Of a DNA stretch of 29,908 bases, positions 23,533-29,908 are shown piece by piece. A program made the position numbers and the translations under genes. The notes under the pieces were generated by a model. That model saw only the letters and a list, made by a program, of their open reading frames with translations, did no database searches and was not told where the DNA came from. Numbering within the stretch: the first letter of the stretch is position 1; every line of letters starts with the position of its first letter. Source of the stretch: Planctomycetota bacterium (GTDB lineage Bacteria; Planctomycetota; UBA1135); NCBI GenBank assembly GCA_022447335.1, contig JAKVCF010000011.1, positions 1 to 29,908 on the forward strand. The letters run 5' to 3'.

Positions 23533-23563
23533 GAAGCCATTCGATGGCTTCCGAAGCCTTTTT
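23533..23563 (+). terminator. Overlapping hairpins with T-tract after the pilus operon
   Basis: Hairpin A: GAAGCCAT (23533-23540) and ATGGCTTC (23544-23551), a perfect 8-bp stem with TCG loop. Hairpin B: GGCTT (23546-23550) and AAGCC (23554-23558) with CCG loop, followed directly by TTTTT (23559-23563). They share bases, so only one can form at a time. B looks like an intrinsic terminator with a short stem. Likely marks the end of the pil transcript, or acts as an attenuator. The rest of the 151-bp gap (23502-23652) shows no gene. Confidence 0.5.
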
Positions 23564-23652
23564 CAGGGCGGAATCAGCGTTGTCCACACTGAGTACGCAG
23601 GGCTTGCGGCGCGCGTTATCCTTGCTGCTCCGCCCGGAGATTCGTCCTACCC

Positions 23653-24015
23653 ATGCGTGATCGACAGACCATTCTGAACCTCGTTTTTGCTGCCCTTCTG
23701 GGTGCAATCGGTGCCCGCTTGCTTGCCCCTGCACTGGTCCAGGCCCAGTCCGCCGACGGGGGCCGCCGTTACGTGGCGGTCGCCGCTGAGTATCAGACCG
23801 GGGTTTCCCTGCTCTACGTTCTCGACCAGAGGTCTGAGCGGCTAGCGGTCTATGAGGCCCGCGGCGGCGCTTCAAATTCGCATCGTCTTGCGCTGGTAGG
23901 GGTACGAAATGTGGCGCTCGATACCCAGTTGGACGGTTTCAACGACGAATCCGATTACAGTTACAAGGAGCTCGAGGAGCTGCTCGAGCGCCGTGGCGTC
24001 CCGATCGAGGACTAA
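23653..24015 (+). CDS. Small exported protein of unknown function
   Basis: 120 residues. Residues 1-32 form a signal peptide or anchor (MRDRQTILNLVFAALLGAIGARLLAPALVQAQ, cleavage near VQA-Q). The mature part has YVAVAAEYQTGVSLLYVLDQRSERLAVYEARGG, resembling one blade of a WD40/YVTN-like beta-propeller often seen in planctomycete short exported proteins. An acidic tail follows (NDESDYSYKELEELLERRGVPIED). No family name can be given. The ATG is preceded by a long intergenic region; the next gene starts 83 bases downstream. Coding quality is good throughout, and an antisense frame across this region is regarded as spurious. Confidence 0.75.
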   Translation: MRDRQTILNLVFAALLGAIGARLLAPALVQAQSADGGRRYVAVAAEYQTGVSLLYVLDQRSERLAVYEARGGASNSHRLALVGVRNVALDTQLDGFNDESDYSYKELEELLERRGVPIED

Positions 24016-24098
24016 ACCGCCCTCTGGCGCCCCAGGAGCTCTTTCCGTATCCTGGCATTCCTCTCCGCGGCCCCCCCGCGCGAACCCAAACGATTACC

Positions 24099-24650
24099 GT
24101 GAGCGACAGCGACTTCTTCTCTTTCGATAAGGCCCTCGACAAGCTCTCCCTCGATGAGGAAGACTTGAAGCGGCTGATTTCCGCCGGCGAGATTCGTGCC
24201 TTCCGCGATGGCTCGAAAATGCGCCTGCGCGCGGAAGACGTGGACCGGGTCGCCAGCGACTTGGGTGCGGTCGGTGAATCCGACGCTGGCGAAGTCCTCG
24301 AAGTCGAAGAAGTTGGCTTCGATGGCGACGATGGCATGGTTACGACCCAGCTATCAGAAGAAGACACTCTGCTCGACGATGGTTTCGATCTTGAAGAAGT
24401 CAAAATGGACGACGAGCCGACTTCTGCTGCTCCTGCCGCCCGCAGCTCGCGTGGATCGCGTGCTGGCGGTGGTCGTGCTGTCGCTGCCGCACCGGCAGCT
24501 GAAGCTGAGCAAGAGTCGACGGGTCTTCTCGTTGTTTCGATCCTGACTGCCGCTCTGATGGTCTACGGCGTCGCCTTCGTCTTCGCTGCCCTCGAGGCGC
24601 GTTCGACCGGGCTGACTGACGGCGTGGTCAACATGGTCTCGGGCGAGTAG
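24099..24650 (+). CDS. Membrane-anchored protein with excisionase/MerR-like helix-turn-helix N-terminus
   Basis: 183 residues, GTG start at 24099. Residues about 8-55 (FDKALDKLSLDEEDLKRLISAGEIRAFRDGSKMRLRAEDVDRVA) match the short winged-helix 'excisionase family DNA-binding' pattern: a helix, then 'G.I.a.R.g...r...edv'. A very acidic stretch at 60-105 (EVLEVEEVGFDGDDG, LLDDGFDLEEVKMDDE) and an Ala/Arg-rich linker (RSSRGSRAGGGRAV) follow. One membrane helix lies at about 143-165 (LLVVSILTAALMVYGVAFVFAAL). Thus a tail-anchored protein with a cytoplasmic DNA-binding-like domain; it may instead bind protein or nucleotide ligands. No recombinase or prophage genes are nearby, so not a phage excisionase. 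Confidence 0.8.
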   Translation: MSDSDFFSFDKALDKLSLDEEDLKRLISAGEIRAFRDGSKMRLRAEDVDRVASDLGAVGESDAGEVLEVEEVGFDGDDGMVTTQLSEEDTLLDDGFDLEEVKMDDEPTSAAPAARSSRGSRAGGGRAVAAAPAAEAEQESTGLLVVSILTAALMVYGVAFVFAALEARSTGLTDGVVNMVSGE

Positions 24651-24659
24651 GCGAGAGCT

Positions 24660-24752
24660 ATGCTTCGATTCTGGTCACCAGCGTTGCTGGTGGTATTGGG
24701 GTCTTGCCAGTTCGGTGGGTCCGACCGCGAGCTCGAGCCTGGGTTGCGATGA
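24660..24752 (+). CDS. Tiny lipoprotein-like ORF (30 aa)
   Basis: ATG at 24660, 9 bases after the previous stop (spacer GCGAGAGCT, weak SD GAGAG). The translation has a hydrophobic leader MLRFWSPALLVVLGSC with a lipobox-like LGSC at residue 16, followed by a short charged tail QFGGSDRELEPGLR. Its TGA overlaps the ATG of the next lipoprotein gene (ATGA at 24749-24752), suggesting translational coupling. It is too short for standard gene calling and could be a leader peptide, a true micro-lipoprotein, or the remnant of an alternative start of the next gene in another frame. Confidence 0.4.
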   Translation: MLRFWSPALLVVLGSCQFGGSDRELEPGLR

Positions 24753-25567
24753 GAATTCGGGATTTAGGCCGAGTCATGAGCGCCTGCTTTCTTGCGCTCT
24801 TGCTAATGGCCTGTGATTCAGGGTCAGCGGCACCCATCCAGGCCGAGCCACTCGCCCAGTTTTTTTTGGCACCTGCGCCGGATACGCGTGGTCCATTGTT
24901 GCTCGTTTCGCGCTTTGAAATCACGCGGGCTGAGTTCGGTGAGGAGAGCGATCCCTGGCTTGCTGAATTTCCTGCAGTTGGCATGACCCGCCCCGAAGCT
25001 GCTGCCTGGGCACGTGCACAGGGGATGCGCCTGCCGACGCGCGAGGAGTGGCTGCACTTGCGCACAGCGGGAGGTGCAGTTTCGCGCGAAACGGATCGTG
25101 CGAATACGCTTGAGTTGGGATTGGGTCGCGCATTACCCGCTGGGGCTATTGCGAGCGGTGCTACCGGACTAGGTGGCTATGACTTTGAAGGAAATGTTTG
25201 GGAGTGGTTGTCCAGCGACGTCGCCCCCGAGTCCGATGACGGGGCAAGCGAGACGCGCGCTCTTCAGGCAGGCGGCTCCTTTGCCAGTTATCGCGTGGGT
25301 CCGCGCGAAGCTGCGCTGCGCGAAGCGAACTCGGTGGACCGGGCCTCGGACGTCGGTTTCCGCACTATTGCCGAAGCGTTGCCTTGGCTGCACGATCATG
25401 TGCTGCCGCGTTGGCGCAAAGCCGACATCGAGGCGCGTGCGCAGATGCGCCGTGCGGTCGAAGGTTGGGGGGCCGAGCTACGCGTGCAACTGGTGCGTCG
25501 CTGGCGTCAGAGTTATCCGGTCGAATCGGAGTTCGCACTTTTTCTCGCTGGCGAGGGTGGTTCGTGA
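24749..25567 (+). CDS. Formylglycine-generating-enzyme-fold (SUMF1/FGE-sulfatase domain) lipoprotein
   Basis: 272 residues from the ATG at 24749; an ATG at 24776 is the alternative. Lipobox LLMAC with Cys22. Domain blocks: VSRFEITRAEF, MTRPEAAAWARAQGMRLPTREEWLHLRTAGG, GGYDFEGNVWEWLSSDV, LQAGGSFASYR and DVGFRTI, all classical for FGE-sulfatase domains. The catalytic Cys pair of true FGE (oxidising sulfatase Cys) is absent: there is no other Cys. It is therefore a fold member of unknown activity, as in many planctomycete and bacterial SUMF1-like proteins that bind ligands or serve as ergothioneine-type or structural modules. The extra C-terminal roughly 60 residues (LPWLHDHVLPRWRKADIEAR) are helical. 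It overlaps rsmA by GTGA. Confidence 0.85.
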   Translation: MRIRDLGRVMSACFLALLLMACDSGSAAPIQAEPLAQFFLAPAPDTRGPLLLVSRFEITRAEFGEESDPWLAEFPAVGMTRPEAAAWARAQGMRLPTREEWLHLRTAGGAVSRETDRANTLELGLGRALPAGAIASGATGLGGYDFEGNVWEWLSSDVAPESDDGASETRALQAGGSFASYRVGPREAALREANSVDRASDVGFRTIAEALPWLHDHVLPRWRKADIEARAQMRRAVEGWGAELRVQLVRRWRQSYPVESEFALFLAGEGGS

Positions 25568-26409
25568 AACGCGGCGAATTGCGCGCCCTACTCGAGGCTC
25601 ATGGGCTGAGTCCACGCCAAATCTATGGGCAGAACTTCTTGATCGACCCCGCGCTGCTAGCTGCGATTCCGCAGGACGCGGGCGTCCTGGTCGGCGACCG
25701 TGTATTGGAGGTCGGGCCTGGAGCCGGTTCGTTGACTCGCGAGCTGCTTGACGCTGGCGCGCAGGTTTATGCTGTCGAAATCGATGCTGGCATGGTCAAG
25801 CTGCTTCGCGAGCGCTTTGCAGCCGAGTTGGAGTCAGATGCTTTGCGCCTTTTGCATGCCGATGTCCTGGCTGCTGATGAGGAGTTGCATGCGGAGGTCG
25901 AGAGTTGGTGGCGGGCCGGATCCGCGCCGCGTGTGGTCGCCAACCTTCCCTATGCGATTAGCGGTCCTTTCCTAGCGCGGTTGATCGGGCGCCCTCTGAT
26001 GGGGGCGACGCTGCTGTTGCAGAGGGAGGTCGCCGAGAAGGCGGCTAGTCGCACGGAGACTGGGCCACTGCCGATTCGGTTGGGGCAGCATTTTGCTGCC
26101 ACGGTCGGGCGTAAGGTTCCGGCACAGGTTTTCTGGCCCCGGCCCAAAGTCGATTCAGCTTTTCTGCAGTTGGTCCCGCTTGACGACGCTCCGAATGTTG
26201 CGGTCGATGCTGCCCTGCGGCGCTTGCTGCGCGAGTCTTTTTCTCAACGCCGCAAACGCGTACTTGGGCTACTTGGGAAGAGCTGGCCGGCTGCCGCAGC
26301 CTGCCTGACGGAGCTGGGAGTCCTCCCCGATGCGCGTGCCGAGCAAGTCGAGCCCAACCTCTGGCGTGCGGCAGCGCAGGAACTGGCCCGGCACGGCGAT
26401 TGCGTCTAG
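25564..26409 (+). CDS. rsmA: 16S rRNA (adenine1518/1519-N6)-dimethyltransferase RsmA (KsgA)
   Basis: 281 residues, GTG start at 25564 (MKRGELRALLEAHGLSPRQIYGQNFLIDPAL), overlapping the previous stop; longer upstream starts would read through the previous gene. SAM-binding motif I is VLEVGPGAGSLTRELLDAG, acidic motif VYAVEID, and motif IV NLPYAISGPFLARLI (NLPY is diagnostic for the family). Q R E and FWPRPKVDSAFLQLVP follow, as in KsgA. It dimethylates two adjacent adenosines in the 3' end of 16S rRNA. It lies directly ahead of dnaG and rpoD. The stop codon is inside a 24-nt palindrome (26396-26419). Confidence 0.95.
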   Translation: MKRGELRALLEAHGLSPRQIYGQNFLIDPALLAAIPQDAGVLVGDRVLEVGPGAGSLTRELLDAGAQVYAVEIDAGMVKLLRERFAAELESDALRLLHADVLAADEELHAEVESWWRAGSAPRVVANLPYAISGPFLARLIGRPLMGATLLLQREVAEKAASRTETGPLPIRLGQHFAATVGRKVPAQVFWPRPKVDSAFLQLVPLDDAPNVAVDAALRRLLRESFSQRRKRVLGLLGKSWPAAAACLTELGVLPDARAEQVEPNLWRAAAQELARHGDCV

Positions 26410-26419
26410 ACGCAATCGC
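26396..26419. repeat. 24-nt perfect palindrome at rsmA stop / dnaG upstream region
   Basis: The arm GCGATTGCGTCT and its exact reverse complement meet at the centre with no spacer and no mismatch. The rsmA TAG stop lies at 26407-26409 within it, and dnaG starts 34 bases after its end. As RNA it can form a 10-bp hairpin with a CTAG loop; no T-tract follows, so it is not a classical terminator. As DNA it could be a site for a dimeric regulator controlling dnaG-rpoD. Confidence 0.85.
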
Positions 26420-26452
26420 TCTCGCTTGCAAGACTGCAGGTCCGTCATCCCT

Positions 26453-28231
26453 ATGAGCGATCTGTCCCAAGTCATCGAAGCCGTTAAGCAGGCGCTGCCC
26501 ATTGAGCAGGTGGTTGGGGCGCGTGTGCAGTTGACTCGCAAGGGCAATCGACTGTGGGGGCTATGCCCTTTTCATGCGGAAAAGTCGCCCTCCTTTTCGG
26601 TGCTGCCCGACCGTGAGTTTTTCAAGTGCTTCGGTTGCGGAAAGGGAGGTGACATTATTACCTTCGTGCGCGAGATCGACGGTCTCGAGTTTATAGAGGC
26701 TTTGCGGGTGCTTGCTGACCAGGCAGGGGTCGAAATTCCCGAGCGCGAGGGGCGGCGTGCCCCGGATCAGGCCGAGCGTGATCGCAAGAAACAGGCTCGA
26801 GAGGCTCTGGCGCATGCTCGAAGGCTCTATCACGAGGCGCTCACCCTGCCCGAAGCCGCCGCTGCGCGCCAGTATCTGGCGGATCGTCAGGTGGGTGAAG
26901 AGGCTATTCGGGCCTTCCAAGTAGGCTGGGCTCCCAATGAGAACGGTTGGCTGACCCAGCGTTTGATGCGTTCAGGTTTTGAGGGTGAGGTCCTCGAGAT
27001 GGCTGGGCTCGCATTGCGCTCCCAGCGCGATGGAAGCTGGGCAGACCGATTCCGCGAACGGTTGATGTTTCCGGTGGTCGAGCCCGGGGATCGCACGGCC
27101 GGCTTCGGAGGGCGCTATCTGCCGGGTTCCTGGGCCGAAGAGAATAAGCGCGGCAAGTACATCAACTCGCCCGAGGGCCCGCTTTTTCCGAAGCGTCGGC
27201 TGCTTTATGGGTCGGACAAGCTCGCCCAGGGCATGCGCGAGGACGACCAGCTCCCCATTCTGCTGACCGAGGGCTATTTGGACGTAATTCTGCTGCATCA
27301 GGGAGGGATGCCGACCGCAGTGGCCTCGCTCGGCACGGCCTTCACTGCAGACAACGCTCAGCGCCTGCGCCGGCTCAAGCGCCCCGCGGCCCTACTACTC
27401 GACGGTGACCGGGCTGGCCGTGAGGCGGCGAAGCGTGCAGCTTGGATTTTGGTCCAGGAGGGCATCGAAGTGCGAGTCGTTGACTTGCCCGAGGGTTCTG
27501 ACCCGGCCGACCTTGTTTCTGAGGGAAGGGTTGAAGAACTCCGTGAACGCGTCCAGAAAGCGTGGGATATAATCGATTGGCGTTTGTCCGCATGGTCCCA
27601 GAATGAAGATCTCGGGGATCCGCAGACCAAATCTCGCGCCGCTCAGGATCTCGCTCCGTGGGTACAAGCCACGACGAACCCTGTGCTTGCGGAGGCATGG
27701 CTGCGGACCATCTGTGATCGGTTGGGAGTATCTGAGCAAGCGCTGCGTCGACTGCTTCCAGGAGGCTCTGCTTCACCGGCTGCAGTAGTTGCTCCCCAAC
27801 CGTCCACCCCGAACCAGAACTCGAATCCCGATCCTGCCGAGCATAATCTGCGCCAAAACGAACGCCAAGTCGTCGAACCTCTACTGATTGACCCGTCTCT
27901 GTTTCCGGCTTATCGAGTACAGCTCGAGGCCGAGAAGCTCGAAGACGAGTGTGCCCGTGAGTTACTTGCATGGTGCTTCTCCCAGCGAAACGAAGGGGAA
28001 GACTGCAGTCTCGCCCTCGCTCTGGTCGCTTTCTCTGCGCATCCTGCGCAACCCTGGCTCGACGAACTCCGGTACCGCAAGCACTCGAATCCGCGTCACG
28101 CACTTGAAGCTGCACTCGACGCCCTCCCGCTTAATCGGGAAAAAGTGCGTAAGCCCACTGGAGCATCTGATGACGACTTGCGCCGTTTTCAGCGACCGTC
28201 CCGATGGTCGCCGCTCGACGAGATCGACTGA
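26453..28231 (+). CDS. dnaG: DNA primase
   Basis: 592 residues from the ATG at 26453 (MSDLSQVIEAVKQALPIEQVVGARVQL). N-terminal zinc-binding domain: CPFHAEKSPSF ... FFKCFGCGKGGD, the C2-H..C-C ligand set. DnaG core: VGWAPNENGWLTQRL and FRERLMFPVVEPGDRTAGFGGRYL. Toprim domain: LLTEGYLDVILLHQGGMPTAVASLGTA, then LLLDGDRAGREAAKRA, with the acidic metal-binding residues. The C-terminal region from about 470 is more divergent (NERQVVEPLLIDPSLF), where the DnaB-binding domain resides. It makes replication primers. It lies between rsmA and rpoD, 13 bases from the rpoD start, like the dnaG-rpoD part of the macromolecular synthesis operon. No rpsU is seen upstream. Confidence 0.96.
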   Translation: MSDLSQVIEAVKQALPIEQVVGARVQLTRKGNRLWGLCPFHAEKSPSFSVLPDREFFKCFGCGKGGDIITFVREIDGLEFIEALRVLADQAGVEIPEREGRRAPDQAERDRKKQAREALAHARRLYHEALTLPEAAAARQYLADRQVGEEAIRAFQVGWAPNENGWLTQRLMRSGFEGEVLEMAGLALRSQRDGSWADRFRERLMFPVVEPGDRTAGFGGRYLPGSWAEENKRGKYINSPEGPLFPKRRLLYGSDKLAQGMREDDQLPILLTEGYLDVILLHQGGMPTAVASLGTAFTADNAQRLRRLKRPAALLLDGDRAGREAAKRAAWILVQEGIEVRVVDLPEGSDPADLVSEGRVEELRERVQKAWDIIDWRLSAWSQNEDLGDPQTKSRAAQDLAPWVQATTNPVLAEAWLRTICDRLGVSEQALRRLLPGGSASPAAVVAPQPSTPNQNSNPDPAEHNLRQNERQVVEPLLIDPSLFPAYRVQLEAEKLEDECARELLAWCFSQRNEGEDCSLALALVAFSAHPAQPWLDELRYRKHSNPRHALEAALDALPLNREKVRKPTGASDDDLRRFQRPSRWSPLDEID

Positions 28232-28244
28232 GCAGACTTTCCGA

Positions 28245-29908
28245 ATGTCCAAATCGACCCTTAATAAGAAGACAGAACAAGCCATCGAAGCGCTCATTGA
28301 AAAGGGGCGTGAACTTGGCGGCAGTCTGGGCTTCGATGAGATCAACGCGGCTCTTACGGTGGCTGCTCAGGGCAAGAATGCTCTGGAAACCTTGACCGAG
28401 GTGCTCGACCGCCTCGAAGTGGCAGGCGTTCGTGTCGGTGACGCAGGGGATCCGCAAGAAGCCCCGCAGCTCACTGCTCCGATGCCAGTCGCGGTTAAGC
28501 CGCTGGCGGTGGCTTCAGTGCGTGGTGCTGCAGGTCGTGCGGCTACACCGGTTCTTGAAAAGATTGACGTCCCGGTGCGCATGTACTTGACGCAGATGGG
28601 TGAGATCCCACTGCTCACTCGTGACGAAGAAATTTCGTTGGCCAAGAAGACTGAAGTTTCGCGGAAGATCTTCCGTCGCCTCGTTCTGGAATCCGGATTG
28701 GCACTGGAGCCCGTGCTGGATCTGTTGCATCAGGTCAAAAACGGTGAGGCTGCCTTTGACCGCACGCTGAAGGTCAATCCTTCAGCGCAGGCCAATTCGA
28801 GCTTCGGTGTCATTCACTTCAACCGCCGCCTTAAGAAGCAGGCGGGCGAAGATGGTACCGAAGGCGCCTCATCGAACATTGACGGTGGTGCCGGTTATGA
28901 GCTCACCAAGCAGGATCTCGAGCAGCGCCTGGGCGGACACATCCAATCACTCGAAGAGCTCCGTGATGTTGCACGTGTTGGCTACGAGGTGCATCTTGAT
29001 ACCCGTCTCAGTAGGGCAGAGCGTTCGGTCTTTCAGCGTGGGATGCGTGCACGTCAGCGCTGTGTGGCGGTGCTGCTTGAAGAGTTGCACCTGCAAGTCA
29101 ACCATGTGGTCGACATCATCGGCATTCTGCAAGCTCGTCTGTACGAGTGGCGGGGGTTGCAGGCTCAGGCCGATGCCTTTGATGCCAATAAGAAGCGTAC
29201 GAAAGCTGGTAAGGAAGAGTTTGGTGGCCTGAAGGTCAAGCTCGTTCGTATCGAGATGATGGCGCTTGAGCCACTGAGTTCCTTTGAAGTGCGCATGGAT
29301 CGCATCAACCGTTCGATCGATGCTTATGAGCAAGCCAAGCGGGACCTGTCATCGGGCAACCTGCGCCTGGTGGTTTCGATTGCCAAGAAGTATCGCAACC
29401 GTGGCCTTAGCTTCCTCGACCTGATTCAAGAAGGCAACACCGGTCTTATGAAGGCGGTCGAGAAGTACGAGTACCGTCGTGGCTATAAGTTTTCGACCTA
29501 TGCCACCTGGTGGATTCGCCAGGCGATCACACGTTCGATCGCTGATCAGGCGCGCACAATTCGAATCCCTGTGCACATGATCGAGACTATGTCCAAGCTG
29601 CGTGCGGTGCAGAAGCGCCTTTTGCAGACCATGGGCCGCGAACCTTCGATCGAGGAGATGTCAGAAGCGGCTGAGATCTCGGTCGACGAGGCGCAGCGTG
29701 TCATGAAGATTGCTAAGCATCCGATCTCGCTAGATCGCCCGATCGGCGACAGCGAGGATAGCTACTTTGGTGATTTTATCGAGGATGAGTCCTCGGAGAA
29801 CCCTGTTGAGCGCGCAGGGCAAGGCAAGCTGAAGGAGCGTATTTCTGATGTACTCGAATCGCTGACCTTCCGCGAGCGCGAAATTGTCAAGCTGCGTTAC
29901 GGCATCGG
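28245..29908 (+). CDS. rpoD: Primary sigma factor RpoD (sigma-70), 3' end beyond the window
   Basis: Starts at ATG 28245 (MSKSTLNKKTEQAIEALIEKG), 13 bases after dnaG, and remains open to the right edge, with 554 codons visible. Region 1.1-like at 1-70, region 1.2 at about 108-150 (VRMYLTQMGEIPLLTRDEEISLAKK), then a long non-conserved insert (about 150-365). Region 2 from about 367 (DLSSGNLRLVVSIAKKYRNRG, LSFLDLIQEGNTGLMKAVEKYEYRRG, YKFSTYATWWIRQAITRSIADQARTIRIPVHM) contains the core-binding and -10-recognising segments. Region 3 is MGREPSIEEMSEAAEISVDEAQRVM and ISLDRPIGDSEDSYFGDFIED. Region 4 begins at LTFREREIVKLRYG and is cut. The insert size and the pairing with dnaG mark it as the housekeeping sigma. 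Confidence 0.96.
   Translation, partial: MSKSTLNKKTEQAIEALIEKGRELGGSLGFDEINAALTVAAQGKNALETLTEVLDRLEVAGVRVGDAGDPQEAPQLTAPMPVAVKPLAVASVRGAAGRAATPVLEKIDVPVRMYLTQMGEIPLLTRDEEISLAKKTEVSRKIFRRLVLESGLALEPVLDLLHQVKNGEAAFDRTLKVNPSAQANSSFGVIHFNRRLKKQAGEDGTEGASSNIDGGAGYELTKQDLEQRLGGHIQSLEELRDVARVGYEVHLDTRLSRAERSVFQRGMRARQRCVAVLLEELHLQVNHVVDIIGILQARLYEWRGLQAQADAFDANKKRTKAGKEEFGGLKVKLVRIEMMALEPLSSFEVRMDRINRSIDAYEQAKRDLSSGNLRLVVSIAKKYRNRGLSFLDLIQEGNTGLMKAVEKYEYRRGYKFSTYATWWIRQAITRSIADQARTIRIPVHMIETMSKLRAVQKRLLQTMGREPSIEEMSEAAEISVDEAQRVMKIAKHPISLDRPIGDSEDSYFGDFIEDESSENPVERAGQGKLKERISDVLESLTFREREIVKLRYGI

Noticed and set aside
23459..23875. 138-codon minus-strand frame overlapping the kinase end and the 23653 gene
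   Set aside because: Arg/Pro/Gly-rich composition without any domain, typical of a GC-rich antisense shadow, and it opposes a plus-strand gene with a clean signal peptide.
24071..24077. C-rich run between two small genes as a possible regulatory tract
   Set aside because: Only seven bases, in a short 83-bp spacer with no symmetric or promoter-like element around it.
24749..25567. True formylglycine-generating enzyme
   Set aside because: The domain motifs are present but the catalytic Cys pair is missing; the only Cys outside the leader is the lipobox Cys.
1..29908. CRISPR array, insertion sequence, integrase, prophage or tRNA genes
   Set aside because: No spaced direct repeats, transposase motifs or tRNA-like cloverleaf sequences were recognised by eye in any intergenic gap.

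Overview
The window is a dense bacterial chromosome segment of about 59-60% G+C by eye, with about 33 protein genes. Many genes overlap by the ATGA type, and no gap exceeds about 155 bp. Two neighbouring DUF1573 lipoproteins, several TlpA-type thioredoxin proteins, a Ski2-like helicase with a DSHCT domain, a membrane-anchored excisionase-type protein and a PilB/PilT/PilC cluster together suggest a planctomycete or a similarly deep-branching environmental bacterium. That assignment is inference from gene content. I saw no rRNA, tRNA, CRISPR array, insertion sequence or phage gene.

Layout. 1-3563 (+): the end of a tryptophan/kynurenine or 2-aminophenol catabolic operon. It holds a semialdehyde dehydrogenase, a catalytic and a non-catalytic LigB-type extradiol dioxygenase subunit, a RidA-type deaminase and kynurenine formamidase. 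3697-8776 (-): a TlpA-like thioredoxin protein with an in-frame UGA (selenocysteine) in a UGGC motif, a large thioredoxin-fold protein that has lost its CxxC, and a Ski2-like helicase interrupted by an in-frame TAA. 8826-13570 (+): a FtsQ-like membrane protein, rplM-rpsI with promoter and strong terminator, yebC, a degenerate GGDEF protein, and a second selenocysteine thioredoxin (UGPC) with a bacterial SECIS-like hairpin. 13573-14223 (-): a lipoprotein. 14244-23501 (+): two DUF1573 lipoproteins followed by type IV pilus genes (PilB-like, PilT, second PilB-like, PilC) and a sensor histidine kinase. 23653-29908 (+): two small envelope or regulatory proteins, a tiny lipoprotein-like ORF, a formylglycine-generating-enzyme-fold lipoprotein, and rsmA-dnaG-rpoD, a variant of the macromolecular synthesis operon. 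rpoD runs off the right edge.

The most notable result is the pair of UGA-interrupted thioredoxin-fold proteins. In each, UGA sits exactly where the first Cys of CxxC belongs, and the frame continues through the rest of the thioredoxin fold. TGA is a normal stop for at least six other genes here, so a reassigned code is unlikely and selenocysteine is the best reading. Both have a hairpin downstream of the UGA. The other main oddities are the helicase split by TAA at its motor/C-terminal boundary, a 24-nt perfect palindrome over the rsmA stop codon, and a dioxygenase pair of the 2-aminophenol type beside a kynurenine formamidase gene.
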